NCBI GenBank assembly: GCA_022606425.2
Contig: JAHDVF020000438.1
Coordinates: 1 to 64,000 of the forward strand
Length of the DNA: 64,000 bases
DNA from: Lepidostoma basale
Lineage: Eukaryota; Arthropoda; Insecta; Trichoptera; Lepidostomatidae
Reading direction: 5' to 3'
The position numbers and the translations under genes were made by a program. Position 1 is the stretch's first letter. Every line of letters begins with the position of its first letter. Shown here in pieces: positions 1 to 9,575 of this stretch. Below the pieces are notes generated by a model, which was not told the origin of the DNA, did no database searches, and was given only the letters and a program-made list of their open reading frames with translations.

Positions 1-243
1 TGAAAGATTAATTTAAATAACATTAATAAAAAAAATAAAGATATAATCTGCATGTGTTTTTTAATCAATTCTAATGATTTACAATATGTATATATTATAC
101 TCGTACATTAGTAAACATGTGAAATACATTGAAAAATATTTTTTTACTTTTGCCAACAATATATGGTAGACTTAACGTATTGGAAATTAAATCAAAAACA
201 TAATATCGCAAAAAAAAAATTCAATCACGAATAATATAATTAA

Positions 244-413
244 TACGAATGAAAACGTCAGTTTCTCTAGAAGTTTTATTATATTTTATGGGAATGACAC
301 GTTTCGCCCTTCTAAGGCATTATCAAATGTGAACAAGGGCGAAACATGTCATTCCCATAAAATATAATAAAACTTCTAGAGAAACTGACGTTTTCATTCG
401 TATTAATTATTCA
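244..413. repeat. Family A hammerhead fold-back (inverted repeat)
   Basis: Two arms of about 75 bases are near-perfect reverse complements around a short centre at 326-334. The outer arms hold the family A tail (CTTCTAGA-GAAACTGACG on the right). The left arm carries a hammerhead-like core on the minus strand; the right arm has only its 3' half (GGGC GAAAC AUGUC, 337-350). Beyond the right arm, 414-465 continues with a sequence ending TGTTCAAGAAACAATAAATA that flanks other family A copies. Inferred to be an inverted dimer of a Penelope-type pLTR or related non-autonomous unit. Confidence 0.7.
296..326 (-). ncRNA. Decayed hammerhead-like ribozyme, family A
   Basis: On the minus strand: TUGAUAA (consensus CUGANGA, so C3 and G8 are changed), one extra U, stem II GCCUU-AGA-AGGGC, GAAAC, then a GUGUC cleavage-site region. 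All family A copies share the G8 to A change except the GATGA copy at 2592, so most are probably inactive. Confidence 0.55.
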
Positions 414-596
414 ATATGGAGTTTTACATTATTGTTCAAGAAACAATAAATACGAATAATATACGAGTATATTCTATATTTGCCATCACTTTGCTTTGTA
501 GATTAACATATCGATAAACTTACAAAACATTGTATTTTCACAACACTCTATAACACTCCTGACAAGCTAGTATAATACAATATATAAATGTGTACA

Positions 597-629
597 ATGA
601 AGAAGGATGAGAACCATCCGAAACATGTC
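597..629 (+). ncRNA. Hammerhead-like ribozyme, family D
   Basis: AUGAAGA (C3 to A), extra A, stem II GGAUG-AGAAC-CAUCC, GAAAC, AUGUC. Stem III is the palindrome ACAUGU. Stem I forms 4 base pairs between UACA (593-596) and UGUA (630-633) flanking the core. All three helices are visible; only the first core base is off consensus. The upstream sequence 480-560 matches the upstream flank of the second family D copy at 47790-47900. Confidence 0.6.
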
Positions 630-857
630 TGTAAAGAGTGTAATATAGTTTTATAAAAATGCACTACTTAAAAAGGTATTCAAACAAATAAAAGTAATCC
701 AAAATTTAATTGAATTAAGTCTAGATAATTTGTCGAAGCTTATCCTCCACTTGGGATTAAGGAGTAACGGTACGGATACGGATGAAATTAAAAAATCTGT
801 GCCTTTTGCTCATAATTTATTAGGCGAGTTTTATTCACAAACAAACCCACCTCGGAT

Positions 858-897
858 GTGGTGCTCGGGAGTGAGCACCACTCCGAAACTTTCGGAG
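858..897. repeat. Two abutting perfect hairpins
   Basis: GTGGTGCTC (858-866) pairs with GAGCACCAC (873-881) around GGGAGT. Overlapping by one base, CTCCGAAA (881-888) pairs with TTCGGAG (891-897). An AATAAA follows at about 904. No repeat partner was found elsewhere in the window. Function unknown. Confidence 0.5.
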
Positions 898-960
898 AGG
901 ATTAATAAAAACGGCCCTACCTGCCGGAGTTCTGAAATTGTACCGGGGGAGTAAGTACTA

Positions 961-1320
961 TTGTAAGTTATTTGTAATTTTGTATGAATACAGAAAAAAG
1001 CGAGATACGCGGCGGGTGCGCTCACCGCGGCGCGCGCCGCCTATGGCGCCTATACTAAGCCGAACTTACGGCCTTCTTAAGCTTAACTTACGACATCTAC
1101 TAAGCTAAAATCTTAGTAACGTAAGCAGCCAGCTTATTTGTTTAAATGCCTCGGATCATGTCCCGGAAAAGTTCACCCGCGCGGGTGTATAACACAGAAA
1201 TTTGCGTATTGGTCTCATGGTTCTTATAATCACAAACTAAGTTATTTGTTCCGGAACATTTTGCTAAAAAGTTTAAGAAAACAAGCCACAAAAAACTAAC
1301 TAACTACGATAGATTTGTAT
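961..1320. other. No recognisable gene; short CpG-rich patch
   Basis: A CpG-rich patch lies at about 1005-1060 (many CGCG and GCGC words) in otherwise AT-rich DNA. No ORF or repeat was recognised. Confidence 0.4.
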
Positions 1321-1329
1321 GGATTAATC

Positions 1330-1605
1330 AGGAGATATTTCACGAACTCGGCCGTGCTGGAAGCCAGCATAGATTGTTTTACCCACAGGAAGCCAGAACC
1401 AAACTCCCTCTGTGATACCGGTGGGAAGAACATTTAGTTTGCTTAACATGATCATCTCCGAGATCTTCGTCTTTCATATAACTGAGAGTACGTTCAGAAG
1501 ACAAATACTCTTGCTTTGAGTGAGTATTTTGTCTTCCTAATGTCGAACCATCTCTCATGCGTTCCTGGTATTTTACCTGTTTTAATTAGATTATAATGTC
1601 TTTTT
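1330..1605 (+). mobile_element. LINE-R 3' end (decayed)
   Basis: Homologous by eye to 25440-25690 (plus) and 52190-52435 (minus). Shared landmarks are a stretch encoding an RLFYLP-like motif, the block CTTTCATAT followed by GTACGTTCAG, and TGTCTTCCTAATGTCGAACC in the 3' UTR. The frame is broken here. This is the C-terminal end of a non-LTR reverse transcriptase ORF plus 3' UTR; the clade is not certain. Confidence 0.55.
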
Positions 1606-1724
1606 GGGAAAAAATCAACTAATTTGTAACATTTAAAACATTGGCGTAAATACGGAGGATGAATCGCCACACTCTGATATCCTGATACTTTTATACAACA
1701 TTAATCAAAATTGCGATATTATAA

Positions 1725-1945
1725 GATGGAGCAGACAACAAATAAGGGACTGGTACGGTCATGTTCAAAGAATGGACACCACCAGACTCCCCTATATAGC
1801 ACTAAATAATCAGCCTCATGGGACTCGTCCTCGTGGAAGACCTCCTAAAAAATGGAAGGACAGCTGGGAGTCTACCTCAAAGGAAGAGCAACACTCTGGA
1901 GAACAGACCACATAGGTCTACAACAAGGAAGAAGAAGAAGAATCA
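1725..1945 (+). mobile_element. LINE-W 3' end
   Basis: One frame reads RWSRQQIRDWYGHVQRMDTT, then RPRGRPPKKWKDSWEST and a stop, followed by AAGGAAGAAGAAGAAGAA. This is the basic C-terminus of a non-LTR retrotransposon polyprotein, strongly 5'-truncated and ending in a GAA-repeat tail. Near copies are at 23150-23470 and 52845-53125. Confidence 0.75.
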
Positions 1946-2087
1946 AAATTGCAGTTAGGGCATGTCGAGATTTCCGACCCCTGACTTAATATTTGATTAC
2001 TTTGGCGCTACGTCACGTTTTCTAACACATATAAAGTAATAAAACGTTATCGGGATAACGACATAATAATTTATATCGTTCTCCCAA

Positions 2088-2118
2088 CGATGAAGGTGTA
2101 AAACCTTCGAAACGTGTC
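2088..2118 (+). ncRNA. Decayed hammerhead-like motif, family J
   Basis: CGAUGA, a stem of AAGG and CCUU around a UGUAAAA-type loop, GAAAC, then GUGUC. The flanking TATCGTTCTCCC upstream and AAGAAAAATAAAC downstream match family J copies at 9576, 11509 and elsewhere. Core bases C3 and U4 are altered. Confidence 0.45.
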
Positions 2119-2170
2119 AAGAAAAATAAACTTGGAAGTGGAAAAACCTGAGTTTAAATTCTAGAAGTTT

Positions 2171-2310
2171 TATTTATTGTTTCTTGAAAAATGGTGTAAA
2201 ACTCCATATTGAATAATTAATACGAATGAAAACGTCAGTTTCTCTAGAAGTTTTATTACATTTTATGGGAATGACATGTTTCGCCCTTCTAAGGCATTAT
2301 CGAATGTGAC
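2171..2310 (-). repeat. Family A unit with decayed hammerhead
   Basis: A single minus-strand family A unit. Its core at 2273-2303 reads UCGAUAA, extra U, GCCUU-AGA-AGGGC, GAAAC, AUGUC. The outer flank 2171-2235 holds the conserved family A tail. The unit is cut at about 2310 by the next fold-back. Confidence 0.6.
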
Positions 2311-2315
2311 GAATC

Positions 2316-2539
2316 TTCAACTCGTTGCAGTATTATACACTAGTAAATGGAGCAGAATATGGTAATTAACGAGAATTGATGTGACATTATACATTTTTAC
2401 AAATAATTATTTGGGTCGGTTCAGAAATATTGGAAAGTACAAATAATTATTTGTTAAAAATGTATAAAGTCATATAAATTTTCGTTAATTACCACATTCT
2501 GCTCCATTTACTAGTGTACATAAACTGCAACGAGTTGAA
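2316..2539. repeat. Fold-back element with ~100-base arms
   Basis: The left arm begins TTCAACTCGTTGCAGT and the right arm ends ACTGCAACGAGTTGAA; each is about 98-102 bases with scattered mismatches and a central loop of about 25 bases around 2413-2438. No ORF and no hammerhead core. It sits between two family A hammerhead units. It could be a MITE, but no target duplication was seen. Confidence 0.7.
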
Positions 2540-2559
2540 ATTCATATTAATTATCTATA

Positions 2560-2649
2560 TATCTAAAAGTTTTATTTTATTTTGTGGGAAAGATGTGTTT
2601 CGCCTTGCTAAGGCATCATCAAACGTTCGATGATGCCTTAGCAATACGT
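2560..2649. repeat. Family A variant fold-back with hammerhead
   Basis: Minus strand 2592-2622 reads UUGAUGA, extra U, stem II GCCUU-AGC-AAGGC (five perfect pairs), GAAAC, ACAUC. This is the best-preserved family A core: only C3 is changed within the core, though stem III is weakened. The plus arm is cut after GATGATGCCTTAGCAA (2630-2645). Confidence 0.6.
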
Positions 2650-3225
2650 TGGAACGAGAAGAATAATGCAATTATCGCAGCTAGATAGCTTGCTCGCCAT
2701 AAAGCGACAGTGCTGAAATGTTCGGGAGTAGAGATCGCTAGCGTGACAATACCCATCGGTAATATGTAATTATCTTAAATTGGTTGTCCTGTGGTCGCAG
2801 CGAGGTCCCTTGATCCGATGCCCCCCAGTTTCCCGCTGCGGAAACTTCCTACGTCATAACACCGACTAATCTAATTAAATCCGTAACGGCTGGTAGTGAA
2901 CACATCGCAATATTTTTTTGCGTCACATGGCCGGAATAATTATGTATTACCTTTTGTAAATGGTTTCAGCACCGGCTCATAACTCTAATGTTCGTATCGT
3001 ATAAGTCGTGTTAAATTGCAATTTATCATAATTATTTTGTTTATGATATCGCAGATTTAAAATTAGCCCATGTTTCACAATTATATTTTCAATGATACAA
3101 ATTTAATACCAGATGTTTCGAAATCTATTGATCTACAACGTATTAGATTTTTTTTTTATAATACAATGTTTTGTAAACGATGTAATCATTGATTTATTTC
3201 TCTCAAATTTATTAAGTATTTTTTT
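2650..3225. other. Unique sequence, no gene recognised
   Basis: No open frame above noise and no match to other repeats in the window. Composition is more balanced than its surroundings at 2690-2860. Confidence 0.4.
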
Positions 3226-3229
3226 TTAT

Positions 3230-3475
3230 CCAAAGTTAAGGCGTTAACACAGTGGAATTCCATTGTAATAACCTTGGAATTTAAAAAATAAAGGCTGTTT
3301 ATGTTCCACATTAATTTATTAAATATTTTTATAAAATAAAAAATAAAAATATTAACCACGACATGATTCGGAGGCGACCGTTATCCTCATGTGTAAATAT
3401 TTAAATCCGAAACATGTCGTAGTTTATTTATTTTTTATAAAAATATATAAAGTGGAACATAAATAGGGTTGTTTT
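3230..3475. repeat. Family G fold-back, decayed hammerhead at centre
   Basis: Arms 3300-3370 and 3405-3475 are inverted copies (TGTTCCAC at the left end, GTGGAACA at the right). The centre holds CACGACATGATTCGGAGG on the left and TCCGAAACATGTCGTAG on the right, i.e. the 3' halves of two facing hammerheads. The 5' halves are scrambled. The left flank 3240-3260 has the GTGGAATTCCA end shared with families E and J. Confidence 0.55.
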
Positions 3476-3544
3476 TTCAATTCCAAGTTTAATTGTAAGG
3501 TTCCTGTTTTATTATTATTATAAATGAATTGACACACTTTTATA

Positions 3545-3712
3545 CCACATTAAATAATTAATAGGAATGAAAAATTTTGTTTTCTAGAAGATTTATTATA
3601 TTTTATGGGAATGACATGTTTTGCCTCGTTCGTGTTTAGGGATTATCGAAATTTAAAAATTCCTTATAATACAATAAAGTTTCTGGAAAACAGACGTTAT
3701 CGTTTATATTAA
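3545..3712. repeat. Family A fold-back, heavily decayed
   Basis: The left arm 3545-3650 carries TCTAGAAG, TTTTATGGGAATGACATG and a damaged core; the right arm 3661-3712 is a partial inverted copy. The hammerhead core is not functional by eye. Confidence 0.5.
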
Positions 3713-3741
3713 GAATTTCGTTTCGATATTATTATTATTAT

Positions 3742-3990
3742 AATTTTGTTGAATCGCTCTTTACATCATGAAAGCATGAGCCAAATCGATGTACCTAAAG
3801 GGTATTATAGCTATCATAATGATTCTCGTGACATGTGATAGATTGTTAATCTATCGCCATTTTATTGTCACGTGAATTCTACACCAGACCAAAGACAGTG
3901 TGACAATCACACTGCTCTCACTGGTAATTGAAGCCGGAAGCTTCGGGGTGGTAGTCAATGCACTTACTACTCGGCCACGAAGGTCGTCAT
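3742..3990 (-). mobile_element. tRNA-derived SINE-A (decayed)
   Basis: The minus strand reads from a tRNA-like head (3925-3990; A-box-like GGCCGAGTAGTA, degraded B box) through a shared body to a TAA-type repeat at 3742-3760. The body block TCATGTAAAGAGCGATTCAA is shared with copies at 6282, 7036 and 60565. Confidence 0.7.
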
Positions 3991-4027
3991 GTTTTTGGAA
4001 ACATTGAAAAATATAATATTTCTTCTT

Positions 4028-4300
4028 CTTATTCTCTTCTTCTTCTTCCTCAGCTTATTCCCGTCCACTCCTGGACAAAGGCCTCCTCCTTTTTCTTCCA
4101 TGTCATTCTGTCCTGTGCAAGTCAGCAGTCCACGGTCTCCAAATCAGCAGTCTTCTTGTCCACTTTTCATCTGAGCTTCTGTCTACGTGACCTGCCCATT
4201 GCTATTTTAGAGTCGTCCCCCGGTGGATGATGTCAGTGACCTTTGTTTTTTCTCTCACCGTATTGTTTCTGACTCTGTCTCTTTTATTTATCATAGAATA
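4028..4300 (-). mobile_element. LINE-G 3' end
   Basis: Minus-strand match to 14440-15030, 25075-25310 and 37390-37890. It encodes fragments of TDIIHxVATLKWQ and the end EWTGIG, and finishes in a GAA-repeat tail (seen as TTCTTCTTCTT at 4021-4050). Internally deleted and frameshifted. Confidence 0.65.
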
Positions 4301-5390
4301 TTCTATTTTTCCATTTTCCGTAAACTCACACTAAGAAAAAAAAACGTATGTTATATTTGGAACAATTTTTCATTTTTATCATGGTATATGTAAGACGATC
4401 AGTTTCTGTAGGTTCAAGGACCACAATTAAGTAACCCTATTATATTTTTATGAATGATTTTCATGGAAAAATTTTCTTGATATAGACATATACGTACTTT
4501 TCATACCATCCATAACCTTCAACATTATAAAAAGTCCTATTGAACGAACCGTGTTGAAGAAATCCACGGCCCATTTTTTTATTGTTAAAAATTCAACAGA
4601 AATACTAAGGCCCGTGACATCAACAAGTTTAAGCGCTATATTTTCGTTAGCACATAATTGACGCGGATGAAAAGTCAATAATAAAAAACGCTCGCGACTT
4701 ATGCTAATACGTATATTTTTAGTAACTAAATTGGCGGCTGAAAACGTTAACAATGTGCAACAATGAAGAGAGCTAACAATGTACAGGATGTGATTTACAA
4801 ACGTATGTACAACGAGGTAAAAAAAATGGCTCATATGTCGTGAATTAATAATGCCAAAAAATGATTTTGTAAAGCACAGCAGAGGCGGTTACGAATTGTT
4901 TCGAGTTTCACCGAATATTATCATTGTGCGTAGATAATTTGAACAAAAAAATCTTAAAGACACAGAAAAAAATACGACCTTGGTGGGTACGTTATTGAAT
5001 CGTGACGTAAGCATACAAATATTATTTCTGGGAATCGGAAGATATTGTTAAAAAGTTGAAATGCTTGAATAATCCATTGTTCATATTCGTTTCTTGTGAT
5101 TCCAAGTGTCAAACAAAATGTGACGCCGAGGAGAGACGATTCGCAAAGAAAAGTCAATCAAAAGTCATGAGATATAAAAACGGTAATCATTATTGACGGG
5201 AACTTTCACAGGTATCAAAAGATTTGCTCTCTTGTCTCGGAGCTTTATCATTAATGTTGCGTTTCTTTTACTTTCTTCATATTTCCCGACACCGCCGACA
5301 CGCCTGACACATTTCGGGGGAACTTTTGTAATAACGAACTCAAAATTCTAATAATACGTGGTTATGTCAGGAATTATATATAGGTTCTGG
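4300..5390. other. No repeat recognised; one unexplained minus ORF
   Basis: The only notable frame is minus 4834-4448, 128 codons from an ATG, with a hydrophobic N-terminal third and a mixed C-terminal part. I do not recognise the protein, see no partner exons, and it may be chance in AT-rich DNA. A second minus frame (5157-4954, 67 codons) is equally unidentified. Confidence 0.25.
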
Positions 5391-5394
5391 TCCC

Positions 5395-5440
5395 AACCCT
5401 ATGTATGGAAGCGAAGCATGGAATTGGCAGAAGAAGGATG
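5395..5440 (+). mobile_element. TTAG-LINE short internal fragment
   Basis: ATGGAAGCGAAGCATGGAA encodes YGSEAWN, matching residues just after the RT core of the copy at 30700-31815. Both ends are lost; a piece of SINE-B follows directly. Confidence 0.55.
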
Positions 5441-5480
5441 GTGGTCTAGGGAATAGAACGCTTGGCTCCTGATAAATAAA
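5440..5480 (+). mobile_element. SINE-B head fragment
   Basis: GGTGGTCTAGGGAATAGAAC, then CGCTTGGCTCCTGAT, matches the A-box half of the SINE-B copy at 5975. The B box and body are missing. Confidence 0.45.
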
Positions 5481-5504
5481 TAAAAACTACGTTTTATTTT
5501 CTTC

Positions 5505-5745
5505 TTCTTCTTCTTTTAATAGATCTGACGATCTGTGACACAGAAATCATATCTCGTCGGATGATGAGATCCAGCTGTCCCTCCATCTCTTAGGCGGTCT
5601 TCCAGGGGGGCGGTGTCCGGAGGGGATTTCATAAGCGGCTGTATATGCGAGTCTGTCACCATCCATTCGGGCTACATGGTCCCTCCAGTATCTTCTTCTG
5701 GATCTACTCCACTGAACGATATTCTCTATTTCTCAGTTTTCCGTA
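5505..5745 (-). mobile_element. LINE-W-like 3' end
   Basis: The minus strand encodes RRRYWRDHVARMDGDRLAY followed by GHRPPGRPPKRWRDSWIS, a stop, and a GAA tail (TTCTTCTTCTTC at 5503-5516). Same architecture as 41793-42340 but a divergent subfamily. Confidence 0.7.
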
Positions 5746-5819
5746 CGTTTTATCACAATTGTATTTTATTTTACACGACAGTTGTTTCGTCAACCTATTT
5801 ATATTTAGTTTTTATTTTA

Positions 5820-5880
5820 TTTAACAGTTTAAAATGTTAAAGTATTATATTGTTTCGGCCAAAACAATGGAAAATAACTT
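5820..5880 (+). repeat. Family B tail fragment
   Basis: AAAGTATTATATTGTTTCGG followed by CCAAAACAATGG is the conserved downstream end of family B hammerhead units (compare 34460-34510 and 48390-48430). The hammerhead part is missing. Confidence 0.5.
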
Positions 5881-5920
5881 TTTTAATCAACAAAATATTT
5901 TTTATTTTTTTTAAATACAA

Positions 5921-5952
5921 TACATGTTGCGGAGGATACCTCCATCTTCTGG
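5921..5952 (-). ncRNA. Decayed hammerhead-like motif, family F
   Basis: Minus strand: CAGAAGA, extra U, stem II GGAGG-UAU-CCUCC (five perfect pairs), GCAAC, AUGUA. U4, A13 and the cleavage site are mutated, so it should be dead, but the stem is intact. Confidence 0.5.
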
Positions 5953-5974
5953 TGTAAAAACATAATAAAAACGA

Positions 5975-6170
5975 AATATTCTGGTGGTGGTCTAGAGGAT
6001 ATAACGCTTATCTCCTGATCCAGGGGACTTGGGTTCAAGCCTGGACACGACCAGATTCCTTCTTCATAATAATGAGCTATTTTCTGCTCACATTGAAGAT
6101 TGTAAAATAAATTCTAATATCATTGATGTAAATCCTTGATATTAGTCTTTTTTTTAATTAAAAAAAAAAA
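5975..6170 (+). mobile_element. tRNA-derived SINE-B
   Basis: The A box TGGTCTAGAGG and B box GGTTCAAGCC lie about 40 bases apart in a tRNA-like head (5985-6050). An unrelated body follows, ending in an A-rich tract near 6155-6170. Box spacing and the lack of acceptor-stem pairing indicate a SINE, not a tRNA gene. Confidence 0.65.
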
Positions 6171-6281
6171 GGATGAAAGCAGAATGAATGCGGTAGAAAT
6201 GAGGCCCCTTAAACGTACGTGTCATAGAACGATGTAAGAAAGGAATGCAGAGCGGAAGAAGGTATTATGAAGAAGGTATTA
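6168..6281 (+). mobile_element. TTAG-LINE fragment
   Basis: Encodes a decayed DESRINAVEMR-type block followed by a GCAGAGCGGAAGAAGGTATT segment. It is cut at the 3' end by SINE-A and repeated at 6972-7036. Confidence 0.6.
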
Positions 6282-6538
6282 TTACTAACCACCTTTGTGG
6301 ACGAATGGTAAGTGCTTTGACTGCCACCCCGAAGGTTTCAGGTTCGATTCCCGGCGATGGCATTGTGATTGTCACACTGTCTTTGGTCTGGTGTAGAATT
6401 CAAGTGACAATAAAATGGCAATAGATTAGCTACCTATCACATGTCACGAGAATTGAATGAAAGCTATACCCTTTACATCGATTTGGCTCGCGCTGTAGTG
6501 ATGTAAAGAGCGATTCAACAAGATAATAATAATAATAA
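6282..6538 (+). mobile_element. tRNA-derived SINE-A, copy 1
   Basis: tRNA-like head with A box region GTGGACGAATGG and B box GGTTCGATTCC, a body containing CACGTGACAATAAAATGGC-type sequence, and a (TAA)n tail at 6520-6538. Confidence 0.85.
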
Positions 6539-6610
6539 TTTCTTTTTTCACGCTTAATTTTAATCTAATGTAGTAGCTGAAATCTCTTGATCTTTATAAA
6601 AAACTTTCAC

Positions 6611-6725
6611 TTATTCTGTTTATTTCGACTACGATCCGATTCGCTAGGCTAGCTAGCATCTGTCCGACTAGTCTGTCGATGCCAGCTAGCCTGGCGAAAC
6701 CGGTTGAAAAACACATGCGTAGACA
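6611..6725. repeat. Family C hammerhead fold-back
   Basis: Left arm minus core 6633-6666 has stem II GCUAG/CUAGC; right arm plus core 6673-6705 reads CUGUCGA, extra U, GCCAG-CUAGC-CUGGC, GAAAC, CGGUU. The stem II change from C-G to U-A between arms keeps pairing. A6 is U in the plus core. The left flank ATTCTGTTTATTTCGACTAC matches the downstream tail of the copy at 55560. Confidence 0.6.
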
Positions 6726-6971
6726 TGTTGATATTATAAGTGTACTTACTTAAAAACGTTGTATAGTATGTACAATTGGTTGAAGTTTAATCCTCAAGTC
6801 GGCCAAAAACGTAACTCGTACTAACCTGGAAACAAACCAATATTCGATTTAATTAATGGGGAAAAAATAACAATTATTTATTTGTTTTTGATATAACTTA
6901 TTTTATGGAATGAAAACCTACAGGTGTATAGAAAATTGTATAATATTGTAAATACAATAAACAAACCAAAC

Positions 6972-7590
6972 ACGTGATAGAACGATGTAAGAAAGGAATG
7001 CAGAGCGGAAGAAGGTATTATGAAGAAGGTATTATTACTAACCACCTTCGTGGCCGAATGGTAAGTGCTTTGACTGCCACCCCGAAGGTTTCAAGTTCGA
7101 TTCCCGGCGATGGCATTGTGATTGTCACACGGTCTTTGTTCTAGTGCAGAAATCACGTGACAATAAAATGGCGATAGATTAGCTTATCTATCATATTTCA
7201 CGAGAATCATATGATAGCTATACCCTTTACATCGGTTTGGCTCGCGCTGTAATGATGTAAAGAGCGATTTAACTAAATAATAATAATAAAATTATGAAAG
7301 GATCGCTGCGTTGATTCGAACATATGGATGGCATGGATGGAGAAAGAATGGTTAAGAAAGGATAATTTAATGATGTAAATGGAGTACGGAGTCGAGGTAT
7401 GCCGTTGAAAACATGGCATGACCAAATCAATCAAAATTTAAAGGTTGCCCATGTAAGAGATCGGAAGAATCGACGTGCGTGTATGACTCGTTGTATTAAT
7501 GTGGAGGAAACTAGAGAGCTGTGTCAGGATAGAGTAGTGTGGCGGTCCATTCTTTCTTCCCCGCAAGGGTAGAAATGTCGTGATGGTTTA
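6972..7590 (+). mobile_element. TTAG-LINE 3' fragment split by SINE-A
   Basis: LINE sequence at 6972-7036 and 7290-7590 flanks a SINE. The second part encodes a decayed MERMDGERMV-like block, then TWHDQINQ-like and NRRACMTRC-like blocks. The C-terminal hairpin region is damaged and the TTAG tail is lost. Confidence 0.7.
7036..7289 (+). mobile_element. tRNA-derived SINE-A, copy 2
   Basis: A box TGGCCGAATGG, B box AGTTCGATTCC within a tRNA-like head, a body ending GATGTAAAGAGCGATT and a (TAA)n tail. Part of the duplication with 6282-6538. Confidence 0.85.
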
Positions 7591-7684
7591 TTAAAATTGT
7601 TAGTAAATATCTACAAAAGTTCATATTAAAATTTAAAAAAACACGTTTGTTTATAATACTACCAAAACATTTTTGTATTTTCAA

Positions 7685-7715
7685 GACTAGTTTCGTAGTA
7701 TTACGACATCATCAG
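7685..7715 (-). ncRNA. Hammerhead ribozyme, family I (intact core)
   Basis: Minus strand: CUGAUGA, extra U, stem II GUCGU-AAU-ACUAC (one mismatch), GAAAC, UAGUC. Stem III is the palindrome ACUAGU and the cleavage site is GUC. Stem I pairs UUCGG upstream with UUGAA downstream (five pairs including two G-U). All invariant core bases are present. Only copy of this family seen. Confidence 0.75.
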
Positions 7716-7964
7716 CCGAATTTATATTGCGTGACTATTAATATTTAAAATAATAATGAAATACATCAACCTATTAATAAAATCTACATATAAATAAGAC
7801 GTATCTAATTATGATAATAAACTGATATAAACATAACATTTTTTTTAGTTAAAAAAAATCTGAAAAATATTTCCTAAATTTTTAATTTAAACTTACGATG
7901 CAATGCAACAATGTTGCTCTTATTTAATTATCTGAAAACACGTTGTATAAGTGCGCCCTTGAGA

Positions 7965-8150
7965 ATCCTTTCCTTGTATAAATGTTGATCGACTTCGTCA
8001 GGTGTAGCCCTCATACTTAATGTTTATTTTTTAACTAGTTCATAAAACGGAGCATTTTCTACAGCGCTATTGAGACGATTAATTCATAAAAATGGCGCTC
8101 TATAAATTATTCAATTTAATATATTATTATTATCAAGGGCGTTAATTATA
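7965..8150 (+). mobile_element. CR1-like 3' UTR fragment
   Basis: Matches the minus-strand element at 21715-22265: GATCGACTTCGTCAG, AAAACGGAGCAT, then the AGCGC...GGCGCT hairpin region and an ATT-rich end. The coding part is missing. Confidence 0.6.
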
Positions 8151-8389
8151 TAATGACACTCTGAAAATAAAAATAAGAAAATTGCAGGGAGTATGAATAC
8201 TTAATAAACAAAACAGTAAAAATATCATTAAGATTGCTTAGACAAGTTTAAATAATGAAGAAAAAAATACATTAATTATCAGGAACAAAGAATGTGAAAA
8301 CAGAAAATTTGGCAAACCTATATCAAGTAATTTTCAAATATCGAAAAAATACAAAACGCGTGCATTACACGCTGTATAAATGTACGAGT

Positions 8390-8495
8390 AGATAAAGGCA
8401 CAGAAGTGAGTCGGGATGAAAGCGTGGCGATCCATCCTTTCTGTCTACGCCTCCAGGGAAACGATGTGATTGATGGTTAGTTTGATGTTGTGAAT
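8390..8495 (+). mobile_element. TTAG-LINE extreme 3' end
   Basis: GTGGCGATCCATCCTTTCTG, a damaged UNCG hairpin, then GATGGTTAG. Only about 90 bases of the element remain. Confidence 0.55.
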
Positions 8496-9020
8496 AAAAT
8501 ATGTACGGATAAACAAGTACATATTCCTTTTCACATTTTAACCTAACTATTTTTTATGGTAACGTAAAGTTTTAATGATTTCCATGAGTAGATAACTCAT
8601 TATGGAACAAAAAGTATAAGATGCATACAATATAATAAAAAGGCAAAACCGCATGTCGTCAAGAAAGAGTGCGAGAATATTTTAAATACATGAGAGTGAG
8701 AGAGGAATATTTCGATTCTCTCCTAAAGTAATTCTAAATGCATACGATGCGTATCGTGTCGAAATCATTTTGAATTTAGTTCTGATTATTGTTGTATGAC
8801 AGTAGTGTATAAAACAAAAAGACAACTACATTCGAAAAAACACATGAAATATAGGTGTATTCGATTAAATTAATCTTAATAACCACATCATAAACATTTC
8901 ATACAAGGGCAAGAAGTTATAATATAAAATATGAACATATAAACGCAAACACCAAATCGAATACATGTTTAAAAAAAAACAATAATCGTAATTTTATTCC
9001 TAATAAAAAGCATAATAAAT
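8496..9020. other. AT-rich, no feature recognised
   Basis: No repeat match or convincing open frame. Confidence 0.4.
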
Positions 9021-9039
9021 GCTTTATTCGTTAGATAAT

Positions 9040-9290
9040 TCATTATTTTGGCCGGAACACTATGATACTTCAACAATACTAACTGTTTTAATTTTAAAAC
9101 ACTGCTATAATACATATCACAATTTTTTTATGAAATTGTCGCCACAATTGTTTAGCCGACTTATGTTGATATCATCAGATGTTACAAACAACTCCAGTTT
9201 CCTCATCAGTTGTTTGTAGTACCTGATGATGCCAACATACGTTGGCAAAACAGCTATCGCGACAATTTCATAGCAATTAATAAAAAAAAT
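9040..9290. repeat. Family B hammerhead fold-back
   Basis: The left arm carries the family B tail inverted (9048-9110) and a damaged minus core (about 9143-9184). The right arm carries a plus core at 9223-9258: CUGAUGA, extra U, stem II GCCAAC-AUAC-GUUGGC, then AAAAC in place of GAAAC, AGCUAUC. G12 is mutated, so activity is unlikely. Confidence 0.65.
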
Positions 9291-9314
9291 TGTGATACGT
9301 ATTAAAACAGTCAA

Positions 9315-9555
9315 TAATTCTTCTTTCGGTGCCATGTCATGTGTTTCCAACGTTGGCGATCACTACAGCAAAGGCATCTCTGTCCTGCGCCACTTGGAAC
9401 ACGTTCTGATCTCTTTTAATTCCTGTCTACTATTTAATGTTCCGGAGCCAGGACAGCTGCCTTCTACCAACTCCCCGACGTTCACTCCACTTTACCCATT
9501 AATATCAGTCGAAGGAAGTGGTATTTTTCTCCCCTTAGTACATGACCCAAATACA
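9315..9555 (-). mobile_element. LINE-V 3' end
   Basis: The minus strand encodes a decayed YLGHVLRGE-like start, then a LSWLRNIKEW-like segment and FQVAQDRDAF-like end. The 3' end has CACCGAAAGAAG. Close to 24330-24680 and 55310-55500. Confidence 0.7.
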
Positions 9556-9575
9556 ACTCGATAAAGTTCATATCG

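Larger units (their letters stand above)
6222..7292. repeat. Tandem duplication of a LINE-SINE junction
   Basis: 6222-6540 and 6972-7292 are near-identical direct repeats about 750 bases apart. Each contains the same TTAG-LINE to SINE-A junction. LINE sequence continues upstream only of copy 1 and downstream only of copy 2, as expected if one LINE with a SINE insertion was later tandemly duplicated. Confidence 0.7.

Noticed and set aside
4448..4834. A 128-codon minus ORF that could be a receptor-like membrane protein
   Set aside because: Only one weakly hydrophobic region, no recognised motif, no neighbouring exons; AT-rich DNA gives such frames by chance. Mentioned only inside the gap entry.
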